Positions 56,592 through 64,000 of a DNA stretch of 64,000 bases are shown piece by piece. The stretch is from Conchocele bisecta (taxonomy: Eukaryota > Mollusca > Bivalvia > Lucinida > Thyasiridae). Each line of letters opens with the position of its first letter. The stretch's first letter is position 1. Location: contig CM055278.1 of the NCBI GenBank assembly GCA_029237695.1, positions 72,221,188-72,285,187 on the forward strand, read 5' to 3'. A program made the translations under genes and the position numbers. Below the pieces are notes generated by a model. The model did no database searches. It was not told the origin of the DNA and saw nothing but the letters and a program-made list of their open reading frames with translations.

Positions 56592-56817
56592 CATACACCA
56601 CCGCCTGCGCTAATCTTGCCAATATTTGCAAATGTATATATTACAAAATACTTCAATATCGTGCTTGAAAGCAAGCAAATTGATTGGCTGGGCCTGAGCT
56701 GCGCTACAGCTCATGCCCAGCCAATCAGTTTGCTTGATTGCGAGTTGATATTGCCAGTTCATGTAGATGTTCAAAACTGTTGACATCTTGGCAAGATTAA
56801 CGCAGGCGGTGATGTAG
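56592..56817. mobile_element. CACCACCGCC-hairpin MITE, best-preserved copy
   Basis: Starts tacaccaccgcctgcgctaa with tcttgccaatatttgc, and ends ggcaagattaacgcaggcgg followed by tgatgta. Long central hairpin aagcaaattgattggctggg/ccagccaatcagtttgctt around cctgagctgcgctacagctc. About 225 bp, no ORF. Confidence 0.92.
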
Positions 56818-57201
56818 TGTAACCTGGTTTATCACATCTTTGACACATTTCCAGGTGATGTTTCTGTATTAACACAGCTCGTGTGCATGGTATGCAATGA
56901 GGATGTGATACATACATGTAAGTTAGATCACGATGTGCGCAAGTACGAGCGATAATTATCCCCTCGTACATGCAGACGAACCGTGATTTAAATTATACTT
57001 ACACTAGGGGTGGCTGAAAGTATGGGGTTCTACCCGGAAATATAGACGGAAACGGTTATACAAAGCCGATGCGCGTGACGTATTCGCACGCGATGCTTTC
57101 AACTGTATGGTGTGGCATTTCCACCGTAATTGTATCATGAACTACTCTATTAGCGATACTCATGTTACACACAGCTCAGTCGGTAGGAATAATGTATATA
57201 A

Positions 57202-57969
57202 AGGTACATGCCCACTCAGTAGGCACAATGTTCTTTATCGGAATTAAATAAGTATATAATTGTGTCACTATTCCACCAGTTCTAAAGATTACGAGTGGCC
57301 GCTATGCAGGTATAATCATTTAGTAATATTTATTTTACTGAGAGTTATGCGCGTTGGTATCAGGCTATTTTCATATGCAAATGAGGCATACTATTTTTTT
57401 ATTTATTATATAAAAAAAAAAAACCTGAAAAAACGTGGAGCGCAGTGGCGTAATGGTTACTGATCCAAGGGTCGTGGGTTCGAGCCTGACTGGCGGCGTA
57501 CGTTGTGTCCTTGAGCATGTTGAGCAAGACACTTTATCCACACTACTCCAGTTCACCCAGCTGTAAATGGGTACCGATAATTCGTAGTTGCTCTGTAAAT
57601 ACGAATTACCGGCTTCTCTAAAAAATCTCTACATCCGTTCTTTCTCCCATTCTTGGGAGACGGCATGCAAGGTCCTAGAGCCAGTGCCGCCGTTAAATAT
57701 AAGCTAAATAAATACCTGAAAAAATAATATTTTCGACAGATTATAAACTATGATAGTTGCACATAAAAAAATAAATACAGAGTATAAACAGTAATGTCCG
57801 CCAACATTTTAAGAAAACACGGTTATCAGTGTAAAAATTTACATCAGATATAAAATGTATAATAATGGCAAGCAATACGTGCGGTAATAGTGAATGAATG
57901 ATTAGTTTGCCAAAAATTATCTCAAATAATATAAAGAACAGTGTGTGCCTACTGAGTGGGCGTGTACCT
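57202..57969. mobile_element. TTAA-type MITE containing a SINE
   Basis: Left end aggtacatgcccactcagta after ataa (a changed TTAA). Right end tactgagtgggcgtgtacct before TTAA (57970-57973). Without the SINE at 57434-57713 and its target duplication it is about 480 bp, the family length. Confidence 0.88.
57434..57713 (+). mobile_element. tRNA-derived SINE with 11-bp target duplication
   Basis: tRNA-like head gagcgcagtggcgtaatggt (A-box region) and gggttcgagcctgac (B box at about 57478). Then a body with gtgtccttgagcatgttgag, caagacactttatcc and cacccagctgtaaatgggta, a central block I recognise as shared by several invertebrate SINEs. The tail is taaatataagctaaataaat. Both sides carry acctgaaaaaa (57423-57433 and 57714-57724), the expected LINE-machinery target duplication. 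Different from the SINE pair at 6.3-7.1 kb. Confidence 0.92.
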
Positions 57970-58335
57970 TTAACAGCAGCTACATGTACCAAGCCGACCT
58001 TGGTTTTACTATCATTGTATATATTAAGTACCTGTTCTATACCTCATACTGAGTGGACATGTACCTTTAACAGCAGCTACATGTACCAAGCCGACCTTGG
58101 TTTTACTATCATTGTATATATTAAGTACCTGTTCTATACCTCATACTGAGTGGACATGTACCTTTAACAGCAGCTACCTGTACCAAGCCGACCTTGGTTT
58201 TACTATCACTGTATATATTAAGTACCTGTTCTATACCTCATACTGAGTGAGCATGTACCTTTAACAGCAAGCTACATGTACCAAGCCGACCTTGGTTTTA
58301 CTATCACTGTATATATTAAGTACCTGTTCTATACC
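57970..58335. repeat. 97-bp tandem repeat built from a MITE end and its flank
   Basis: Units begin at about 57971, 58068, 58165 and 58262. Each contains aacagcagctacatgtacca, agccgaccttggttttacta, taagtacctgttctatacct and then actgagtggacatgtacctt plus TAA, which is the right terminal repeat of the TTAA MITE. Units are nearly identical. Short frames here repeat with the unit and mean nothing. Confidence 0.95.
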
Positions 58336-58538
58336 TGATCATCGTTTCATTCAAAGATAATTGCTTCGTAAATGTGATGGACTATATGTATAACATATAT
58401 GTGAATACTGCCTCGTTACTGTATCCTATACCACACATGGAGTCGCCAAGTCGGCCATCTTTGTGTGTTCCAGCTAACAGCCAGTTTTATCTCTTCTTGT
58501 GTTTGACAAAGAACTGACGATGCGAAGTAGAACATATG
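58221..58538. repeat. Segment duplicated at 60447-60769
   Basis: The block from gtatatattaagtacctgtt through atggagtcgccaagtcggcc to gatgcgaagtagaacatat occurs twice in the same orientation, 2.2 kb apart, with only a few differences. Confidence 0.92.
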
Positions 58539-58593
58539 ATATGATGTAGCTAATCATACATAGAAAAGTCAGGAGAACGGAGTCCTATCAATT

Positions 58594-59087
58594 AGTTTCT
58601 GAACATATATTGGCAATCTGAACTCGCAATCAATCCGTTTGATTGGCGTATACACAACCACCTGCGTTAGTCTTGCCAAGAAGTCAATGTTTCTGAACAT
58701 ATATTGGTAATCTGAACTCGCAATCAAGTCGTTTGATTGGCGTATACATAACCGCCTGCGTTAATCTTGCCAAGATGTCAACATTTCTGAACATATATTG
58801 GCAATCTGAACTCGCAATCAAGTCGTTTGCTTGGCATATACATAACCGCCTGCGTTAATCTTGCCAAGATGTCAACGTTTCTGAACATATATTGGCAATC
58901 TGAACTCGCAATCAAGCCGTTTGATTGGCCGTGTCTGAGATGTAGCATTGACGTATACACCATCGCATGCATATATTGGCAATATCAACTCGCAATCAAG
59001 TTGCTTGATTTCAAGCACATTATTCAAGCAGTTTGAAATCAAACTAAATTCAAATATTGGCAACATTAGCGCAGACGGTGGTGCATG
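58594..59087. mobile_element. CACCACCGCC-hairpin MITE with tandemly amplified segment
   Basis: Four units of about 88-93 bp (tctgaacatatattggcaat, ctgaactcgcaatcaagtcg, tttgattggcgtatac, accgcctgcgttaatcttgc) precede one complete right part ending caacattagcgcagacggtg followed by gtgca. The units are near-identical, so amplification is recent. Confidence 0.85.
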
Positions 59088-59534
59088 CCGTATGTCTGTT
59101 TCAAATTTCCAATTTCCGTGTGCCACTGTGCCAATTGGAGATGTCAAATACAAATTTCGATATGTGATCTTAAATAATTAAATATCGAGTTGTTTATATT
59201 ATCTTGTCTAATACCAGTAATTGTGTGTCAATTTCAGGATTGGATTTGATTCCATTTTTCGGGAAAACTTTACAGTTAATTCTATAAATCGGCTTAAGAA
59301 GACAGACGTATATATTTGTAGAATGTCATTCACGCTATGTATTAGCATCATATCGTTAAAGGCACACCGTCGCAGTTACGGACAGAAATGTACGAAACAT
59401 ATGAGTAAAAACTACATTAATTATAAATTTGCATTTGTTTATATCTGAACACACTTGTACATATAAGTTGACCGAAACAACAATGCGATACAACACTGAA
59501 CATTAAATTGTTTTACAAACTGTACGTTATTATG

Positions 59535-59733
59535 CAACAAATGGTTGATACATACACATGTAATTGGATACCTAAATATTGTGATTGAAGTTACGCAGCT
59601 TGATTTGCTGAGCATGAGCTGTGCCACAGCTCAGGCTCAGTCAATCAAACTGCTTGGCGCGAGTTGATATTGTCAATAGCTGTTCAGCAACGTTTATAAT
59701 CTGTGCAAGATTACCGCAGGCGGTTGTGTATAC
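59535..59733. mobile_element. CACCACCGCC-hairpin MITE, copy
   Basis: Centre gagcatgagctgtgccacag with ctcaggctcag. Flanks cagcttgatttgctgagc and caatcaaactgcttg. Ends gattaccgcaggcggttgtg. The left end is eroded. Confidence 0.8.
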
Positions 59734-59920
59734 TAAACACGCTAGTTAGTATATTTTCAGTCAAATCGTTCCATTATGAATTAGATAAATATTGGAAATC
59801 TGTTTTGATATTTCTTTCCAGACATCTCGTGAATTGGCCCATTTTATAAGATGGTTCATATCTCCATAAATGTCACATTGACCGTTGGTTATAAAACCGA
59901 CCTTATGACATATGCTCACC

Positions 59921-60151
59921 TATGGCCGTGACTGGATACATGGGGCTTATGGGTTTTGCGACCATGTAGATCAATAGCAGACGCACAGTCTGATCAGGAA
60001 TGTCATTGTTCACCATTTCATCAATGAAACACTCGTCTTGTTCCCAACAATGACGGTATTTCGTTACCAGGCACCATAAGTGAGCTAGTTGATCAGGAGC
60101 TACACTGATCACAAATCCCATAAGCCCCATTTCTCCCGTCACAGCAACAAT
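59921..60151. mobile_element. GATCAG-hairpin MITE, full copy
   Basis: Terminal inverted repeats tggccgtgactggatacatg with gggcttatgggttttgcga, and gatcacaaatcccataagcc with ccatttctcccgtcacagca. Partial inverted copy at 60776-60829. Confidence 0.88.
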
Positions 60152-60179
60152 TGTGTATCATATCATTTTCTTATTATAT

Positions 60180-60960
60180 ACGTACTTTCGTTTCCCATTG
60201 CAACACAATGCAACGTAAGACGTCAGATTTGTCCATATTGACGTCTCGTGAGTTCATATTGCACTTTGCCGGAATTACGCTTCACCTCGCAAAATAATTC
60301 CGTCTAAATCACCACTAGTTTATTTATTTTATTTATATTCTGTATATGTTTTGAAGCGCATATACATTGCGAATGATATACGTATATAATACAAAGGTTA
60401 TTTGATTTGTATATGAATATATGCCACTGGTTCCGCCGCACAACGATATTAAGTACCTGTTCTATACCTCATACTGAGTGGACATGTACCTTTAACAGCA
60501 AGCTGCATGTACCAAGCCGACCTTGGTTTTACTATCACTGTATATATTAAGTACCTGTTCTATACCTGATCATCGTTTCATTCAAAGATAATTGCTTCGT
60601 AAATGTAAATGGACTATATGTATAACATATATGTGAATACTGCCTCGTTACTGTATCCTATACCACACATGGAGTCGCCAAGTCGGCCATCTTTGTGTGT
60701 TCCAGCTATCAGCCAGTTTTATCTCTTCTTGTGTTTGACAAAGAACTGACGATGCGAAGTAGAACATATCTACATGGTCGCAAAACCCATAAGCCCCATG
60801 TATCCAATCACGGCCATAGGTGAGCATATGTCATAAGGTCGGTTTTATAACCAACGGTCAATGTGACATTTATGGAGACATGAACCATCTTATAAAGTCG
60901 CGCAATATTGCACGCTGCGGAACTCGTGCATATATACACATACAAATCAAATAACCTATA
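60180..60960. mobile_element. GACGTC hairpin MITE, copy 2 (inverted), with insertion
   Basis: It matches 44530-44905 in reverse: caatgcaacgtaagacgtca, attgacgtctcgtgagttca, then the hairpin arms ggttatttgatttgtatatg (60398) and catacaaatcaaataacc (60939). The arms are separated by 60447-60896, a later rearranged block. Confidence 0.78.
60447..60896. repeat. Rearranged block: direct copy of 58221-58538 joined to an inverted copy of 59843-59971
   Basis: 60447-60769 repeats 58221-58538 in the same orientation. 60773-60896 is the reverse complement of 59843-59971 (ccataagccccatgtatcca, ttataaccaacggtcaatgt). The join is at about 60770 (gaacatatctacatggtcgc). Confidence 0.9.
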
Positions 60961-60962
60961 GA

Positions 60963-61066
60963 TACAGTGGGGTCAGCGTGTAAGTGCACACACGAACGAA
61001 CACGACAGGTTGGAACCAACCTGTCGTGTTCGTTCGTGTGTGTACTTACACGCTGACCCCACTGTA
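60963..61066. mobile_element. CAGTGGGGTCAGCG palindrome, copy 2 (complete)
   Basis: A 104-bp near-perfect palindrome running tacagtggggtcagcgtgta ... tacacgctgaccccactgta. Only about two mismatches. The ends are TA plus CAGT, like Tc1/mariner-type MITEs. Confidence 0.93.
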
Positions 61067-62110
61067 GTATACATTACACACCCACGCCAGTCTGCAACTA
61101 TTTGTCTGACGATATTCACCCCATTCCAGTGAGTGAATGGCGACCAATTTATGCACGGATCACACTGCGCAGATGCGCAAGCTGATCTAGGCATATGCTG
61201 ATCGTCACAGAACGGTGTAAGGTCAATTTATGCCTGCAATTGGCACAGACTGATCTGGAACTACGCTGGTCGCAATTTATGGTCAGAAATTAGTACATAT
61301 GCGTTATTTCATTAAATACGTTTACAAAATTTACAATATTTTTCATAAATAAAGCCACATGTTGACAAAACTTTCATAGTGCATGTACTCTAAAATTTTA
61401 TTAACTTTCGACGCCATTTACGGAAAATAGTTTAAATTTTGTAAACGTATTTCGAGAAATTACGCAGATATCCGAAGGTACAAAATCACATGGCGTGTGT
61501 CAATATTTAGTGAATGCCCACGAAGCTTAGTGAAACGGTCCCCTGGTCTTCAAAAACGTTATAAGGTCGCTTTCCGCACGCCAGATGAGTGACAAACCTG
61601 GCTCCTTGAGACGGTGATACTGGTTCAGATCGATATAAAACCTTTTATACTAACGATCAATAGAGTGCTTAATGCACGGTATATTATGACGCGTGGGCTC
61701 TTATCTCGTTACAGATTATCAGACAGGTGTCGCTGAATTCATGCAGCAATTACTGCGGACTGACCGAATTTTGCGCATGTTGAATTTATATTTTTTGCGT
61801 ATTTGCGTCTCTAAAACGAACTCAAGGGATGTATCAAATTGTCTTGAAACTGCGGTAATTGGTACGAAATGAGATTTTCCCTCCGTGTTGAAGTATGTTG
61901 CCGTTTAATTGACAATAAAACAACTGTTTTCGTATTTTTTATTTAGCTCTTTTAACACCTCAGACCTGTATAGTGGTATTTGCAAAATTTGCGACAATTG
62001 GATTGGTTGCACAATTAACATATCAAAATTCATTCCAGTTAATTTGAAATAGCACTCGTTGGAAAAGAGCACATACATTTGACGAATCCTGTCAGAAATG
62101 GGCGTTGCTA
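61067..62110. other. One foldback, otherwise unrecognised
   Basis: 61305-61465 has inverted arms aaatacgtttacaaaattta and taaattttgtaaacgtattt. The rest has only short frames. Confidence 0.5.
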
Positions 62111-62111
62111 T

Positions 62112-62296
62112 ACCTGTGTACACAACTGATTGCGTTAATCTTGCCAACATGGCATCGTTTCAGATGTTCCAACATCTATTGGCAATCTCAACTCGCAATC
62201 AAGCGGCTTGATTGACTGTGCCTCAGTTGTATGACAGCTTAGGTTCAGCCAATCAAGCAGCTAAGAATTATGATTAGCGCAACCGTGGTGTATCAG
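62112..62296. mobile_element. CACCACCGCC-hairpin MITE, copy
   Basis: Starts tgtacacaactgattgcgtt. Hairpin arms caagcggcttgattgactgt and cagccaatcaagcagct. The right end is shortened (gattagcgcaaccgtggtg). Confidence 0.78.
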
Positions 62297-62349
62297 CACA
62301 AAGGTAACACACGTGGCTTCTTAATATCAGATTGGTTTTGTTTTAAAAC

Positions 62350-62668
62350 TAGTATATTTCCATCACAAAAATATTTACACAAAATTTATATCCCAGTAAA
62401 CTCCCATGCCGAACTACTTTCCCTAACAGTTAAAATAATTCTTAAGAAAACGGAAAATAAACACATTTTCTTGATGAATTTATTTCAAATGCTGGAATTA
62501 TAAGGAATGAATGGCCTTTTTGTGGAATTTATCGGGGTATAAACTTGGAAAAGTCGCGGGAATACTGGACGAAGGCCTTCCGGCCGGCCTTCGTCCAGTA
62601 TTCCCGCGACTTTTCCAAGTTTATACCCCGATAAATTCCACAAAAAAGGCCATTCATTCCTATAATAA
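62350..62668. mobile_element. TCGCGGGAATAC hairpin MITE, copy 2
   Basis: Same order as 16744-17106. Long perfect hairpin from aatgaatggcctttttgtgg through cgcgggaatactggacgaag to its mirror. The loop is extended by a ggccttccggccggccttcg duplication. Confidence 0.9.
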
Positions 62669-62688
62669 AAAAATGAGAACGTGTTTTC

Positions 62689-62880
62689 ATCATGGCCCTG
62701 TGTAAAGTGGTTCAATTGAAGTTATACGGCGATACAAGGACCCCTGGGTTGTTTCTATTTTCTATATGTACATAAATATCGGATTTCCTATCTGGTGCGT
62801 TCAATTGAAATAACCCAGCAGTCCAAGTATCGTCATTAGTATATCTTCAATTAAACCACTTTACACAGGGCCCTGATGAA
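62689..62880. mobile_element. Foldback with CAGGGCC...TTTACACAGG ends
   Basis: catcatggccctgtgtaaag and ctttacacagggccctgatg are inverted, with gaagttatacggcgataca inside. A partial third arm follows at 62930-63000 (cggtccaagtacatgtatcg, tttacacagtgccatg). Related to 38960-39180. Confidence 0.75.
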
Positions 62881-62999
62881 AACACATTTTCATTTCTTAA
62901 TTATTTGTTTCAAGACATCCTGAAAAAGAAAAAATCAGCGGTCCAAGTACATGTATCGTCATATATCTTCTATTAAACATTTTACACAGTGCCATGTAG

Positions 63000-63525
63000 A
63001 CAACACATTTTTATTTTTTATGTTTTTTTCCCAATATATCCTGATATGCCTCTTTAAGTACATGTAATCTGGAATCACGTACACAACGTTGCCAGCTGGC
63101 AGAAATCCCAGTAATCTTATATGACGCTCCAGGGCTCCAGATAAGGAATTTGTAATTGAGTATTGTCACTCCATCATTTCTGAAGCAATTGGGTATTTCA
63201 AAATTTGACGATACTTGGTAAAATAGAATCACACTACTGTTTACACATCAACAGACAGCCATTATTGAATAGTTTGCTTTGAAATTAAAACGTCTTGGCA
63301 TTTCCTTGGAGACAATTCTAATGAAATACCAAGATGTGTTTTCATGGAAAATAAGAAAAATATGCTACATTTGTGGTCTGTTTATTGTTTTCTGCAGCAT
63401 GATAAAGGTTCCAAAAATGTTTAATTGCGTTTTGATACTCGCTACTTCTGGTTTCAATTGGGTTTTTGGCAATTTTAATTGGGTATTTAAGCAAATACGC
63501 AGCTTATCTGGAGTTATGAATCTAC
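63000..63525. other. No feature recognised
   Basis: The 96-codon frame at 63279-63569 runs into the next MITE and has no recognisable domain. Confidence 0.4.
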
Positions 63526-63527
63526 AC

Positions 63528-63715
63528 TGCCGACTATGCTATTCTTGCCCAGCTGATCAACGCTTCTGAACATGTCTTGTCAACTAGCAAACGAGCAATT
63601 TGATTGTCTGAGCTGTAGCACAGCTCAGGCTCAGACAATCAAGATGTTTGATGCCAAACGGAATATTCAATGATTTTGAAATCATCGACAAGATTAGTGC
63701 GACGGTCGTGTATGC
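63528..63715. mobile_element. CACCACCGCC-hairpin MITE, copy
   Basis: Starts ctacactgccgactatgcta. Centre tgagctgtagcacagctcag. Ends gacaagattagtgcgacggt followed by cgtgta. Confidence 0.8.
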
Positions 63716-63825
63716 TTATAAGAAGGCAATGAGTTCATTTTGTTTGCCTGCCAAAGTCTAAATTGTTACATAAAACATTCAGTTTGTTTTTGCTTCCATT
63801 TTGAAGATATCTTCCAATGGGTGTT

Positions 63826-64000
63826 ACATGTCGTGGGAGAGCCGGGAATGTGGCATTTGCAACCAGTCTAGACACAGATGAGCCTTCGCATCCACGCTGT
63901 CTAATCAAAATGTGCAGTGTTCGTCATTCAAGCAGTGAAGCTGGCACTTACATGTATGGTTTTTGCTACCAGTGTATATCCAGATCATCCGTTCAGTCTG
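63826..64000. mobile_element. GATCAG-hairpin MITE, running off the window
   Basis: catttgcaaccagtctagac, cagtgttcgtcattcaagca, and then a second start tttttgctaccagtgtatat plus ccagatcatcc at the window end. Diverged copy or two adjacent copies. Confidence 0.65.

Noticed and set aside
57898..58149. Repeating frame with a GFTI-YIKYLF motif, possibly a repeat protein
   Set aside because: 97 is not divisible by 3, so the frame changes between units, and the peptide repeat is limited to two units. It is satellite DNA containing a MITE end.
1..64000. Bacterial operon or phage content
   Set aside because: No long ORFs, no ribosome-binding sites, SINE/LINE/MITE content, telomeric repeats and minisatellites. 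The window is eukaryotic.

Overview
The window looks like repeat-rich intergenic DNA from an animal, most likely a bivalve mollusc. That assignment rests on TTAGGG telomere-type repeats, tRNA-derived SINEs, an animal-type LINE, and short inverted-repeat families of a kind I associate with bivalve genomes. The species is inference only. I see no intact cellular gene, no rRNA and no convincing functional tRNA. Almost every open frame is short and lies in repeats. The coding sequence I can support belongs to dead transposable elements.

Layout. Positions 1-4105 and about 10080-13385 are two copies of one large composite repeat. Each has the same left flank, a 38-bp minisatellite (about 2.5 kb and 1.8 kb) and the same right flank, ending in a shared AGAAAAGCGCTACTGTA motif. 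Between and after them lie MITEs, foldback elements and two tRNA-derived SINE copies. A 35-bp minisatellite occupies 18695-19532 and a degenerate 23-bp satellite 21366-22790. From 23.4 to 28.4 kb there are mostly hairpin MITEs.

The most informative block is 28462-37433. A degenerate non-LTR retrotransposon (endonuclease tail, linker, reverse transcriptase, C-terminal region) is split by three insertions. The first is a 0.3-kb hairpin MITE. The second is a 0.46-kb TA-flanked element rich in CAGCTG. The third is a DNA transposon of about 6 kb with terminal inverted repeats of about 140 bp. The third element carries a broken ORF (33895-36270) of a transposon-borne family, with a possible XPG/PIN-like acidic core (HEQADT ... 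DTDVVV) and a C-terminal cysteine-rich CXC region. It contains further insertions of its own.

From 38 to 51 kb there are more MITEs and foldbacks, including a perfect 40-bp-arm hairpin and a foldback whose arms are tandem repeats. Positions 51186-56310 hold a 55-bp minisatellite of about 93 units, interrupted once by about 48 bp of TTAGGG-type sequence. A related element at 38.6-38.95 kb has only about one unit. Positions 57-61 kb contain a SINE inside a TTAA-flanked MITE with an 11-bp target duplication, a 97-bp tandem built from a MITE end plus its flank, and an inverted duplication. The rest is MITE remnants.

The elements do not work together as a pathway. The window is a record of nested insertion and tandem amplification. 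Family relationships were found by reading, so boundaries are generally good to about 5-30 bases and copy numbers are approximate.
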